Positions 48,493 to 57,362 of a stretch of DNA of 64,000 nt are shown one piece after another. The stretch is from contig NZ_QMEY01000010.1 of the NCBI RefSeq assembly GCF_003315795.1, positions 186,001 through 250,000 on the forward strand, given 5' to 3'. Each line of letters opens with the position of its first letter. Position 1 is the first letter of the stretch. Position numbers and translations under genes: made by a program. This stretch comes from Spongiactinospora rosea. GTDB lineage: Bacteria > Actinomycetota > Actinomycetes > Streptosporangiales > Streptosporangiaceae. Under the pieces are notes generated by a model. That model saw only the letters and a program-made list of their open reading frames with translations. It was not told where the DNA came from and did no database searches.

Positions 48493-49575
48493 GTGGTCAT
48501 CGACCCACTGGAAGCCCACCTGGTCAGGGCCGACGCCTTCCGCATCGCATTGGTCGCGCCGGTCTCCGGGGTGCTGGGCATGCTCGGACCCTGCGTGATC
48601 AACTGCGCCGCGCTGGGCGCGGCCGAGGTGAACGAGCGGGGCGGGGTGCTCGGCAGGCCCGTCGAGCTGGTGCTGGTGGACGGCGGACGGCCGCCCGCCG
48701 AGGTCGCCCGCGAGGTCGCCGGGCTGGCCCGGGCCGGGGCCGTGCAGGCGGTGGTGGGCACGCACGCCAGTGACGTACGCGTCGCGGTGGAACGCGCGCT
48801 GGGCGGCGTCGCCCCCTACATCTACACGCCCCCCTACGAGGGCGGTTCGCGCACGCCGGGCGTCTACTTCCTGGGCGAGCCCGCCTCCCGCCAGGTCGGG
48901 CCGGGCATCGACTGGCTGGTCGAGCACCGGCGGGCGCGGCGCTGGTACCTGCTGGGCAACGACTACGTCTGGCCGCGCCTGGTCCACGTGTCGGCGCGCG
49001 AGCGCCTGCTGGCCCGCTCGGCGCGGGTGGTCGGCGAGCGGCTGATCCCGTGCGGATTCGGCGACCTGGCGATGGGCCGGGTGATCGAGTCCCTGGCGGC
49101 GCTGCGCCCCGACGCGGTGCTGCTCAACCTGATCGGCAGCGACCTCGTGGCCTTCAACCGCGCCTTCGCCGCGGCCGGGCTGCGCTGCGCCCGGCTGTGC
49201 GGGGCCCTGGAGGAGCACGGCCTGCTGGCGGTGGACGGCGACTCCACCGGCGAGCTGTACGCCACGATGGGCTACTTCGGCACCGTCCCGACCGACGCCA
49301 ACCTCGACCTCAGCGAGCGCTATGTCCGCCGCTACGGCACCGCCGCCCCGATGATGAGCGCGCACGGGCACGGCAGCTATGAGGGCGTGCTGATGATGGC
49401 GGCGCTGGTGGGACGGGCGGGCTGTGCCGCCGTACCGGCCGTTGAGGCCGTGGCCGACGGCACCACGGTCGGCAGCGGCAGGGGGCGGGTCACGCTGGCA
49501 GACCGCCACGTACGCCAGCGGGTGTACGTCGGGCGGGCCGACGGACTCGACTTCGACGTCCTGACCTCATCCTGA
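48493..49575 (+). CDS. AmiC-like cytosolic amide-binding sensor
   Basis: 360 residues with the periplasmic-binding-protein (type 1) fold of branched-chain amino acid/amide receptors (FRIALVAPVSGVLGMLGPCVINCAALGAAEVNERGGVLGRPVEL, AVVGTHASDVR, YHxx-like GGSRTPGVYFLGE) but no signal peptide, exactly as in AmiC of the Pseudomonas amidase system. There AmiC binds amides and controls the antiterminator AmiR; no AmiR gene is adjacent here. A TACTCT box 5 nt before GTG suggests a leaderless mRNA. Followed by permease and formamidase. Confidence 0.82.
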   Translation: MVIDPLEAHLVRADAFRIALVAPVSGVLGMLGPCVINCAALGAAEVNERGGVLGRPVELVLVDGGRPPAEVAREVAGLARAGAVQAVVGTHASDVRVAVERALGGVAPYIYTPPYEGGSRTPGVYFLGEPASRQVGPGIDWLVEHRRARRWYLLGNDYVWPRLVHVSARERLLARSARVVGERLIPCGFGDLAMGRVIESLAALRPDAVLLNLIGSDLVAFNRAFAAAGLRCARLCGALEEHGLLAVDGDSTGELYATMGYFGTVPTDANLDLSERYVRRYGTAAPMMSAHGHGSYEGVLMMAALVGRAGCAAVPAVEAVADGTTVGSGRGRVTLADRHVRQRVYVGRADGLDFDVLTSS

Positions 49576-49679
49576 CCTCGTGACGCGAACAGGTAAAGCT
49601 TCCACCTGAAACCTTTCCTCCTGCAAGAGTGCGGCATATCGTACGGCTCGGCCCCCCAGAGCGAGAAAGAGCCACAGAT

Positions 49680-51107
49680 ATGTCACGTTCGTCCGACGTC
49701 TCGGATCAAACCTCCCCACCCGCACCGGACGGGATCGAGCGCTTCGGCTACAAGCAGGAGCTCAAGCGCTCCCTCGGCTTCGCCGACCTGCTGATCTACG
49801 GCCTCATCTTCATGGTGCCGATCGCGCCCTTCGGCATCTTCGGCAGCGTGTTCAACGCCTCCGGGGGAATGGTCGCCCTGGCCTACGCGATCGGCATGGT
49901 CGCGATGGCCTTCACCGCCCTGTCGTACGCGCAGATGGCCCGCGCCTTCCCGATGGCCGGCTCGGTCTACACCTACGCGGGCCGCGGCATCGGCGCGCCG
50001 GTCGGCTTCCTGGCCGGCTGGGCGATCCTGCTCGACTACGTACTCGTCCCCTCGCTGCTCTACCTGGTGGCGAGCACGGCCATGGCGTCGATCGTGCCCG
50101 CGGTGCCGATCTGGGCCTGGCTGATCGGGTTCGTGCTGCTCAACACGGTGGTCAACTACTTCGGCATCCAGATGACCGCCAAGACCAACCGGATCATGCT
50201 GGTCGCCGAGCTGATCGTGCTGGCGATCTTCCTGGTCATCGGCATCGGCGCGCTCATCCAGGGCAAGGGCGGCGGCGACCCGCTGAGCCCGCTGTTCGAC
50301 GCGAGCACCTTCTCCTGGCCGCTGATCTTCGGTGCCACCTCGGTCGCGGTGCTGTCCTTCCTGGGCTTCGACGGCATCTCGATGCTGGCCGAGGAGAGCC
50401 GCGAGGACGGCAGGCGGCTCGGCCGTTCCATGGTGTACGCGCTGGGGCTGGCCGGGCTGCTGTTCATCACGCAGACCTGGGTCGCCGCGCTGCTCACCCC
50501 CGACCGTGACAGGCTGCTGGCCGAGGGCGACGCCGCCGGGTCGGCCTTCTACGACACCGCCGCCTTCGCGGGCGGCCCTTGGCTCGGCGTGCTGACCGCC
50601 GTGGCCACCGCGGTGGCCTGGGGTTTCGCCAACTCCCTGGTCGCCCAGGCGGCGACCTCGCGGCTGCTGTTCGCGATGGGCCGGGACGGCCAGCTCCCGC
50701 GCGTGCTCGGCCGCGTCCACCCCACCCGCAAGGTGCCGGTGAACGCCATCTTCCTGGTCGCCGGGATCTCGCTGGTGCTCGGCCTGTTCATGAGCACGCT
50801 GAAGGACGGCATCACGCCGCTCAGCACGCTGGTGAACTTCGGCGCGATGTGCGCCTTCCTGGTGCTGCACGTCTCGGTGGTGGTCCACTACCTGATCAGG
50901 AAGCGCAGCCGCAACTGGTGGGCGCATCTGGTGGCCCCGGCCATCGGGTTCGTGATCCTCGTGTTCGTCGTGGTCAACGCCCAGGTCGCGGCGCAGCGGC
51001 TGGGCTTCGCGTGGTTCGGTATCGGGGTGATCGTCCTGATCGGTTCCTACCTGCTGGGCCGCAGGCCCACGCTGGCGACCGAGCAGGACGCCAAGGAGGT
51101 CGCATAA
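49680..51107 (+). CDS. APC-family amino acid/amine permease
   Basis: 475 residues, about 12 spans (LADLLIYGLIFMVPIAPFGIFG, AMAFTALSYAQMARAFPMAGSVYTYAGRGIGAPVGFLAGWAILLDYVL). The TM1 and TM6 breaks (GFDGISMLAEESRED) match the APC superfamily. Its role here would be to bring amides, urea-like compounds or amines into the cell for the following hydrolase. GAGAAAGAG precedes ATG 49680. Formamidase GTG follows its TAA directly. Confidence 0.92.
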   Translation: MSRSSDVSDQTSPPAPDGIERFGYKQELKRSLGFADLLIYGLIFMVPIAPFGIFGSVFNASGGMVALAYAIGMVAMAFTALSYAQMARAFPMAGSVYTYAGRGIGAPVGFLAGWAILLDYVLVPSLLYLVASTAMASIVPAVPIWAWLIGFVLLNTVVNYFGIQMTAKTNRIMLVAELIVLAIFLVIGIGALIQGKGGGDPLSPLFDASTFSWPLIFGATSVAVLSFLGFDGISMLAEESREDGRRLGRSMVYALGLAGLLFITQTWVAALLTPDRDRLLAEGDAAGSAFYDTAAFAGGPWLGVLTAVATAVAWGFANSLVAQAATSRLLFAMGRDGQLPRVLGRVHPTRKVPVNAIFLVAGISLVLGLFMSTLKDGITPLSTLVNFGAMCAFLVLHVSVVVHYLIRKRSRNWWAHLVAPAIGFVILVFVVVNAQVAAQRLGFAWFGIGVIVLIGSYLLGRRPTLATEQDAKEVA

Positions 51108-52118
51108 GTGAACGTCGTTTCCTTCCGTCCCGGCCCTGAGGACCTGGCCTACACCTTCGGTGGTCGTCCCGCCGTGCGCCGGATCGCGCCCGGCACGATC
51201 CTTGAGCTGTACACCGAGGACTGCTTCGGCGGCCGGGTCCGCGGCCCGGCCGACCTGCCCTCGCAGGTGTGCGAGTTCCCCTACCTCAACCCGGTGACCG
51301 GCCCGTTCCACGTCGAGGGGGCCGAGCCGGGCGACACGCTGGCGCTGCACTTCGTGTCCATCGAACCGGCCCGCGACTGGGGCGTGTCCACCACGTTCCC
51401 GCACTTCGGCGCGCTCACCGCGACCCACACCACGGCGATGCTGCACGCTCCCCTTGAGGAGCGGGTGTGGGTTTATGAGATCGACGCCGAGAAGCGGACG
51501 GTCCGGTACCGTGCCACCCGCGGCGACTTCAGCGTCGAACTCCCGCTGGACCCCATGCACGGCACCGTCGGGGTGGCCCCCGCCGCCTTCGAGGCGCGGA
51601 TGACGATCACCCCGGACGCCCACGGCGGCAACATGGACACCCCCGAACTCCGCGCCGGGGTGACCATCTACCTGGGCGTCAACGTCGAGGGCGGGCTGTT
51701 CGGCGTCGGCGACGGGCACGCCCGCCAGGGCCACGGCGAGGTGTGCGGCACCGGAGTGGAGGCCGCGATGAACACGGTCGTCGCGGTCGAGCTGATCAAG
51801 GGTGTGGCCACCCCGTGGCCCCGGCTGGAGGACGACGAGCACCTGATGTCCACCGGCTCGGCCCGCCCGCTGGAGGACGCGTACCGGATCAGCCAGCACG
51901 ACCTGGTGACCTGGAGCGCCGCCCTGACCGGCCTGGACGAGCTGGACGCCTACCAGCTCGTCAGCCAGGGCGCCGAGGCCCCGGTGGGCAACGTGTGCGA
52001 CGCGAACTACACGATGGTGGCCAAGCTACCCAAGGCGTACCTGGGCGGGGCCGCGGTCTACGACTCCGCCCACCGCAGGCTGCGCGAACTCGGCGAACGC
52101 TACCTCGCCTCACGCTGA
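51108..52118 (+). CDS. Acetamidase/formamidase
   Basis: 336 residues. Pattern RIAPGTILELYTEDCFGGR, NPVTGPFHVEGAEPGDTLALHFVSIEPARDWGVSTTFPHFGAL, GGNMDTPELRAGVTIYLGVNVEGGLFGVGDGHARQGHGEVCGTGVE, typical of formamidase (FmdA/AmdA). It hydrolyses short amides to acid and ammonia for nitrogen use. AAGGAGGT lies 7 nt before the GTG that directly follows the permease stop; strong translational coupling. Converges with the MFS gene by 9 bp. Confidence 0.95.
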   Translation: MNVVSFRPGPEDLAYTFGGRPAVRRIAPGTILELYTEDCFGGRVRGPADLPSQVCEFPYLNPVTGPFHVEGAEPGDTLALHFVSIEPARDWGVSTTFPHFGALTATHTTAMLHAPLEERVWVYEIDAEKRTVRYRATRGDFSVELPLDPMHGTVGVAPAAFEARMTITPDAHGGNMDTPELRAGVTIYLGVNVEGGLFGVGDGHARQGHGEVCGTGVEAAMNTVVAVELIKGVATPWPRLEDDEHLMSTGSARPLEDAYRISQHDLVTWSAALTGLDELDAYQLVSQGAEAPVGNVCDANYTMVAKLPKAYLGGAAVYDSAHRRLRELGERYLASR

Positions 52119-53549
52119 GCCGACGCCCGCGGGCTCCTTCGGTCCTTCCTCATCCGCCGCCTTCGGGGTGGGGGAGGGCCTGCGGCGCAGCGCGTACAGG
52201 CTGATCGGCACGCCCGCCAGCACGATGACCGCCGCCATGGCCAGCGTGAAGCGGTAGCCGTCCAGGAACGCGGTGAGCGCGGGCAGGCCCTCCGTCAGGC
52301 CCGAGGTCTGCCGGGCGGTGAGGATCGCGCCCATCACGGTGATGCCGAGCAGGCCGAAGACCTCGCGGGAGACGTTGATCACGCCGGAGGCGACCCCGGC
52401 GCGGCGGTCCGGCAGGGTGCCCAGGATGGTCGAGGTGAGCGGCACCAGCAGTCCGCCGCCGAGCGCGTAGACCAGGAACCACGGCAGGATGTCGGTGTAG
52501 CCCGCGCCCGCGCCCAGCCGGGAGATGGCGAACACCGCGCCCGCCATCAGGGTCAGCCCGAGCGCGACCGTGCGGCCGTCGCCGAGCAGCCGGGCGACCC
52601 GCTGGGCGAGCACCGCGACCACCGCCATCAGCAGGGCCATCGGCACGAACGCCGCCCCGGCCTGGGTCGGGGTGAAGCCCAGCACGTTCTGCAGCCACAG
52701 GGCGCTGAAGAAGTAGATCCCGAAGACGCCGAACGACCACAGCCCCATCGCCACGATCCCGCCGCTGAACACCCTGGACCGGAACAGTGACAGGTCGATC
52801 ATCGGCTCCGCGCTCCGCCGTTCCACCAGCAGGAACGTGGTCGCCGAGACGACCACCAGGGCGAACGCGGTGAGGATCGGCGGTGAGGTCCAGCCCTCCC
52901 GCTCGCCCTCGATCAGGGCGAAGGTCAGCGCGAACAGCCCGATCGTGGCGGCGGCCAGGCCCGGCAGGTCCAGGCTCCGGCGTACGCGGTCACGGGTGGC
53001 GGGCAGCGCCCACGCGCCGAGGGCCAGCGTGCCGATCCCCAGCGGCACGTTGATCAGGAAGATCCAGCCCCAGTGCCAGTTCTCGCTGATGAACCCGCCG
53101 GTCAGCGGGCCGAGGGCCATGGACAGCGCCCCCGTGGCCGTCCAGATCCCGACGGCGGTGCCGCGCTCGCGGGCGTCCGGGAAGACCCGGGACAGCAGCG
53201 CGAGCGAGGTCGGGGTGAGCAGCGCCGCGCCGACCCCCTGCACCGAACGCGCCGCGATCAGCATCGCCCCGTTCGCCGCGAGGCCCGCCGCCACCGAGGC
53301 CGCGGTGAACACCGCCAGGCCGGTCAGGAAGGTCCGTCGACTGCCGAAGACGTCGGCGAGCCGCCCCCCGGCCAGCATCAGCCCGGCGAACACCAGGATG
53401 TAGCTGCTCGCGATCCACTCCAGGCCGGACAGGGTCAGCCCCATCTCCCGCTGGATGGTCGGCAGGGCCACGTTGACCACGTTGTTGTCCAGGTACGTCA
53501 TGAACGAACCGAGCGCCACCGCGCCCAGCGCCCACCATCGCCGCTCCAC
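52110..53549 (-). CDS. MFS drug exporter (DHA2, 14 TM)
   Basis: 479 residues from GTG 53549 (GGAGG upstream). TM1-2: WWALGAVALGSFMTYLDNNVVNVALPTIQREMGLTLSGLEWIASSYIL, a classic DHA2 opening with the D-x-x-V-V-N-V-A-L-P motif, then GRLADVFGSRRTFLTGL (motif A). Exports drugs by proton antiport. Divergent TetR gene and near-identical half-sites (53559-53609) point to drug-induced expression. Confidence 0.92.
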   Translation of the reverse strand: MERRWWALGAVALGSFMTYLDNNVVNVALPTIQREMGLTLSGLEWIASSYILVFAGLMLAGGRLADVFGSRRTFLTGLAVFTAASVAAGLAANGAMLIAARSVQGVGAALLTPTSLALLSRVFPDARERGTAVGIWTATGALSMALGPLTGGFISENWHWGWIFLINVPLGIGTLALGAWALPATRDRVRRSLDLPGLAAATIGLFALTFALIEGEREGWTSPPILTAFALVVVSATTFLLVERRSAEPMIDLSLFRSRVFSGGIVAMGLWSFGVFGIYFFSALWLQNVLGFTPTQAGAAFVPMALLMAVVAVLAQRVARLLGDGRTVALGLTLMAGAVFAISRLGAGAGYTDILPWFLVYALGGGLLVPLTSTILGTLPDRRAGVASGVINVSREVFGLLGITVMGAILTARQTSGLTEGLPALTAFLDGYRFTLAMAAVIVLAGVPISLYALRRRPSPTPKAADEEGPKEPAGVGSA

Positions 53550-53558
53550 CGCGCCTCC

Positions 53559-53609
53559 ACTATACGGCGTACATGTACAGTGCATAGTGGAACTTGTACG
53601 GCGTATAGT
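53559..53609. promoter_or_regulatory. TetR operator with two 14-bp inverted half-sites
   Basis: ACTATACGGCGTAC (53559-53572) and GTACGGCGTATAGT (53596-53609) are an inverted repeat with 13 of 14 pairs, 23 bp apart. Each holds the 9-bp palindrome TACGGCGTA (53563-53571 and 53597-53605), 34 bp centre to centre. The right copy overlaps TATAGT (53604-53609), the -10 box of the TetR gene, whose GTG/ATG starts are at 53618/53621. Confidence 0.82.
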
Positions 53610-53620
53610 TGTCAAGTGTG

Positions 53621-54280
53621 ATGAGCAAACTGACCCGCGAGGCCGTCCTCGACCGCGCGGTGAGCCTGGCCGACGAAGAGGGCATCGCGGCGGTCTCGGT
53701 CCGGCGGCTGGCCGCCGAGCTGGACGTCACACCCATGGCGATGTACTGGCACTTCAAGAACAAGGAGGAGCTGTTCAGCGCCGCGGCCGACCACCTGCTG
53801 GCCGGGCTCATCGGGCCGCCGGTCCCCGACCAGGCGTGGAACGACCGGCTGCGCGCGATGGTCGGCCGGGTGATCGACCTGATGCGGGCGCACCGCTCGC
53901 TGCCCGAGTTGCTGCGCCACTGCGACAAGAACCGCGCGCTCAACTTCCTGCGGGCCACCGACACCGTGCTCGGCCTGCTGAAGAACGAGGGGTTCTCGCT
54001 GACCGAGGGCTACTACATCGCCAGTTACCTGCTCAACGGCTGCATGGGGCTGGTCGCGGGCGACCCGACCTGCCGGCCGAACATCGGCGAGCGGGAGGCG
54101 GCCGAGCAGCGCAGGCAGCACCGGGTCGCGTTGACGGCGCTGCCGCCGGACGCCTTTCCCAACGTCACCGAGTGGGGCCGGACCGCGCCTGAGCCGCCGG
54201 ACGTCGAGCACTACTACGCCATCGGCCTGGATCTGCTGGTCGCCGGGGTGGAGGGTCTGGCGGCGGCCAGGCGTACCTAG
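53621..54280 (+). CDS. TetR-family regulator (TetR_C-type)
   Basis: 219 residues. HTH: AVLDRAVSLADEEGIAAVSVRRLAAELDVTPMAMYWHFKNKEELFSAAADHLLAGL, and the ligand-binding domain typical of TetR class regulators (MRAHRSLPELLRHCDKNRALNF). ATG 53621 follows GTG 53618; either could be first in a leaderless mRNA from TATAGT at 53604-53609. It should repress both itself and the MFS gene through the overlapping half-sites. Overlaps the converging sigma gene end by 4 bp. Confidence 0.9.
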   Translation: MSKLTREAVLDRAVSLADEEGIAAVSVRRLAAELDVTPMAMYWHFKNKEELFSAAADHLLAGLIGPPVPDQAWNDRLRAMVGRVIDLMRAHRSLPELLRHCDKNRALNFLRATDTVLGLLKNEGFSLTEGYYIASYLLNGCMGLVAGDPTCRPNIGEREAAEQRRQHRVALTALPPDAFPNVTEWGRTAPEPPDVEHYYAIGLDLLVAGVEGLAAARRT

Positions 54281-54801
54281 GGGCGGGCGGCGCTCAGCAG
54301 CACCGACAGGCGGTGCAGGCCCCTGGTCGTCCGTGCCTTGACCGTGCCGAGCGGCACCCGCAGCCGTTCGGCGATCTCGCGCTGGGTGAAGTCCCCGTAG
54401 TACGCCAGCGCGATGGCCTGGCGCTGCGCGACGGGCAGCCGGGCCATCGCCGCGTGGATCTCCTCCCGCACGGCCAGCTCCTCACCCGCGACCCGGCCGT
54501 CGCACCCGGTCGTGTCCGGCACCGCCGACAGCGGCAGCGTCGCCGGACGCCGGGCGCGCAGATGGTCCACGGCCCGCTTGTGTGCGATGCCCAGCAGCCA
54601 GGCGGGCAGGCTGCGGTCCGGATCGAACCTGCGGCGCGACCGCCACGCCTCGGCGAAGACGATCTGCACCACGTCGTCCACCTCCTGCTCGGGGACGAAC
54701 CTCCGCAGATACCCCCGGACCAGTACGGCGTGCGCGCGGTAACACTCGCCGAGGGCGTCCGCCTCACCCGCGGCCAGCCTCGCCTTGAGCGTGTCGTCCA
54801 T
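54277..54801 (-). CDS. ECF-type sigma factor
   Basis: 174 residues from ATG 54801. Region 2: RGYLRRFVPEQEVDDVVQIVFAEAWRSRRRFDPDRSLPAWLLGIAHKRAVDHLRARR; region 4: LPVAQRQAIALAYYGDFTQREIAERLRVPLGTVKARTTRGLHRLSVLL. Regions 1.1 and 3 are missing as in ECF sigmas. No anti-sigma gene is adjacent, so its control is unknown. It lies between an efflux TetR gene and the cytochrome b gene. Confidence 0.92.
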   Translation of the reverse strand: MDDTLKARLAAGEADALGECYRAHAVLVRGYLRRFVPEQEVDDVVQIVFAEAWRSRRRFDPDRSLPAWLLGIAHKRAVDHLRARRPATLPLSAVPDTTGCDGRVAGEELAVREEIHAAMARLPVAQRQAIALAYYGDFTQREIAERLRVPLGTVKARTTRGLHRLSVLLSAARP

Positions 54802-54901
54802 GCGCGAGCCCCGCCCCCCTCGCAACCTGCCGGTACGTATTCGTAGCCAGCGGCCCCCGCCCGGACACCCCCCGCCTTTCCCCGATTGCCCAAACGGGCG
54901 G

Positions 54902-56560
54902 TCAACTTCGCTGATCGGGCCGGTGGTAGCTCTCGCCCGCGGTGACGGCCTTCCTGCCCTCGCCGTCCGCCCCGGGCACCTCGGTGATCGGCGGCTCGCT
55001 GTAGGCGCGGCTCATCCTGGCCCGCAGCCGCCCGATCCGGCCGCGCAGGCCCTTCGGCCGCGGCTCGCCGTCCGCGGCGCCGTCCACCGCGGCCTCCGCG
55101 CCGGCCAGTTCCGGGATCGCCTCCGCGCCGAGCAGCGGCGCGGCCATGTCGTCGCTGGCCGGTACGTCGATCTCGGTGAACTCGCCCTCCGGCAGCCGCT
55201 TGATCACACCGGTCTCCACACCGTGCTCGATCATCTGCGCGTCCCGCAGCCGCAGCCCCCGGCACAGCCGGTACGTGATGACGTACGCCAGCGCCGGCCC
55301 CGCGAAGATCGCGATCCGGCCGAACCAGGTGATCGCGAACAGCGGAATGTGGAAGTGGTCGGAGATCTCGTCGTTCGCGCCGAGCAGCCACAGCAGGCCG
55401 TAGAAGGTGACCGCCGCCATGCCGATCGCGGTGCGGTACGGGTTGTCGCGCGGCCGTTCGGCGAAGTGGTGCTCACGGGTGTCGCCGGTGATCCAGCGTT
55501 CCACGGACGGGTAGATGATCAGCCCGCCGAAGATCAGGGCGAGCGGCAGCAGCCCCGGGATCAGCACACTGAGCGGCAGGGTGTACCCGGCGAAGTTGAT
55601 CTCCCAGCCCGGCATCATCCGCAGCGACCCCTCAAGGAAGCCCATGTAGAAGTCCGGCTGGGAGCCCGCCGAGATGTCCGCCGGGGTGTAGGGCCCGAAC
55701 AGCCAGATCGGATTGATCTGCACCGCGGCCCCGAGCCCGGCCAGGATCGCGAAGGTGAACATGAAGAACGCGCCGGATTTCAGCATGAACGACGGGAAGA
55801 ACGGCCCGCCCACCACGTTCATGTTCGTCCGGCCCTTGCGGGCGAGCTGGGTGTGCTTCTGCACCCACATCAACGTCAGGTGCGCGGTCACCAGCGCGAC
55901 CAGCAGGCCGGGCAGTAGCAGAATGTGGATGGTGAAGAAGCGGGCGATGATGTCCTCGCCCGGATATTCGCCGCCGAACAGGAAGAACGACAGGTAGGTC
56001 CCGACCAGCGGCAACCCGAGCAGGATGCCCTGGGTGATCCGCAGTCCGGCCCCGGACAGCAGGTCGTCCGCCAGCGAGTACCCGGTCAGGCCCTCCACCA
56101 GCGCGAGCGCGAACATCGCCAGGCCGATGTGGTAGTTCAGCTCGCGCGGCTTGCGGTACGCGCCGGTGAAGAAGATCCGCAGCAGGTGGGCCATCAGCCC
56201 GCCCACGAACAACAGCGCCGCCCAGTGGTGGATCTGCCGCATCAGCAGCCCGCCGCGCACCTCGAAGCTGATGTGCAACGCCGACGCGTACGCCTCCGAC
56301 ATCATCACCCCGCGCAGCGGCGCGTACGAACCGTTGTAGGCGACGTGCCCCATGCTCGGCTGGAACCAGAACGTCAGGAACGTCCCGGTCAGCAGCAGGA
56401 TGATGAACGAGTACAGTGCGATCTCGCCGAGCAGGAACGTCCAGTGGTCGGGGAACACCTTGCGGATGTTCCGCCGCACCACGTTCCCCAGGCCGAGCCG
56501 GTCGTCCAGATACCGGCTCGTCCCCGCGACGACTTTGGGCACCCCGCCCGGCTCGCTCAT
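54902..56560 (-). CDS. qcrB: Cytochrome b subunit of bc complex (QcrB), stand-alone copy
   Basis: 552 residues. Heme-binding His pairs lie in QIHHWAALLFVGGLMAHLLRIF (helix B) and TIHILLLPGLLVALVTAHLTLM (helix D), followed by QKHTQLARKG, the actinobacterial pattern. Eight to nine spans in the first ~420 residues, then a long acidic/Gly tail. No qcrA or qcrC genes are near, so it is a second, separate copy. Start ATG 56560 with GAGGGGG upstream. Order with adenylate cyclase and Crp on the same strand implies cAMP control. Confidence 0.92.
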   Translation of the reverse strand: MSEPGGVPKVVAGTSRYLDDRLGLGNVVRRNIRKVFPDHWTFLLGEIALYSFIILLLTGTFLTFWFQPSMGHVAYNGSYAPLRGVMMSEAYASALHISFEVRGGLLMRQIHHWAALLFVGGLMAHLLRIFFTGAYRKPRELNYHIGLAMFALALVEGLTGYSLADDLLSGAGLRITQGILLGLPLVGTYLSFFLFGGEYPGEDIIARFFTIHILLLPGLLVALVTAHLTLMWVQKHTQLARKGRTNMNVVGGPFFPSFMLKSGAFFMFTFAILAGLGAAVQINPIWLFGPYTPADISAGSQPDFYMGFLEGSLRMMPGWEINFAGYTLPLSVLIPGLLPLALIFGGLIIYPSVERWITGDTREHHFAERPRDNPYRTAIGMAAVTFYGLLWLLGANDEISDHFHIPLFAITWFGRIAIFAGPALAYVITYRLCRGLRLRDAQMIEHGVETGVIKRLPEGEFTEIDVPASDDMAAPLLGAEAIPELAGAEAAVDGAADGEPRPKGLRGRIGRLRARMSRAYSEPPITEVPGADGEGRKAVTAGESYHRPDQRS

Positions 56561-56590
56561 CGCCCGCCCCCTCAGCATGCATCCGCGCAC

Positions 56591-56614
56591 CTGTCACCTG
56601 TGACTTCGTGACAG
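56591..56614. promoter_or_regulatory. Inverted repeat upstream of qcrB (candidate Crp operator)
   Basis: CTGTCAC (56591-56597) and GTGACAG (56608-56614) form a perfect 7-bp inverted repeat with a 10-bp centre, 31-54 bp upstream of the qcrB ATG and between the crp gene and qcrB. A second overlap GTCAC-CT-GTGAC is nested in its left part. Crp family sites are TGTGA-N6-TCACA; this is the reverse geometry, so binding by the neighbouring Crp-like protein is possible but not certain. Confidence 0.55.
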
Positions 56615-56650
56615 ACCCCGGCAGCGGTTGCATGGACGCGCGGAAGGGCG

Positions 56651-57325
56651 TCAGCGGGCGCGTCTGCGGAGGGCTTCCAGGTCGTGGATGGTGACGCGGC
56701 GGCGGCCGGTCTCGATCAGGCCGCGGTCGCGCAGGGAGCGGAGGGCCTTGCTGACCGCCTCGCGGGAGGCGCCGGTCCAGCCGGCCAGCTCGTCCTGGGA
56801 GAGCGGCAGCGCCACCCGGACGCCGTCGGCGGACTGCTCGCCGTACCGCTCGGCCAGTTCGACCAGGCGGGTCGCGACCCGCCCGGTGGTGTCGAAGGCG
56901 CCGTACTCGATCCGCTTGCGGTCCGAGTCGCGCAACCTGCCGATGATCAGCTTCATCAGCAGCACCGCGACCTGGCCGTTGGCCCGCAGGAACCCGGAGA
57001 AGTCGCTGATCACCAGGGCCTCTACCGGCTCCAGTGCGGTCACCGTGCCCGAGCGGGGCCCGCCGTCGATCGCCGACATGTCGCCGAGCAGCGCCCCCGG
57101 CCCCCGTACGGCGAGGACCACCTCGGTGCCGCTCTCGGTGTGCGAGGAGACCTTGACCCGCCCCGAGGTGAGCACCACCACCCAGTCGGCGGTGTCGCCC
57201 TCGCTCATCACCACCGCGCCGCGCTCCCAGCGGCGGGGCCGGGCGCTCGCCCGCAGCGCCGCGATCTCGTCGCCGGTCAGCAGATCCAGGAACTCGCCGG
57301 GCTCCGTGATCGGCTTGACGCTCAT
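56651..57325 (-). CDS. Crp/Fnr-family cyclic-nucleotide-responsive regulator
   Basis: 224 residues. cNMP domain: FLDLLTGDEIAALRASARPRRWERGAVVMSEGDTADWVVVLTSGRVKVSSHTESGTEVVLAVRGPGALLGDMSAIDGGPRSGTVTALEPVEAL, with Arg of PRSG placed where cAMP phosphate binds in Crp; the usual G-E-L/M is G-D-M. Winged helix HTH: LPLSQDELAGWTGASREAVSKALRSLRDRGLIETGRRRVTI. The ATG has GGAGG upstream. Adjacent adenylate cyclase supplies a possible ligand. Confidence 0.9.
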   Translation of the reverse strand: MSVKPITEPGEFLDLLTGDEIAALRASARPRRWERGAVVMSEGDTADWVVVLTSGRVKVSSHTESGTEVVLAVRGPGALLGDMSAIDGGPRSGTVTALEPVEALVISDFSGFLRANGQVAVLLMKLIIGRLRDSDRKRIEYGAFDTTGRVATRLVELAERYGEQSADGVRVALPLSQDELAGWTGASREAVSKALRSLRDRGLIETGRRRVTIHDLEALRRRAR

Positions 57326-57362
57326 CGGGCTGCCTCCAGGGATGGGGGGGGATCCTCTTCGA

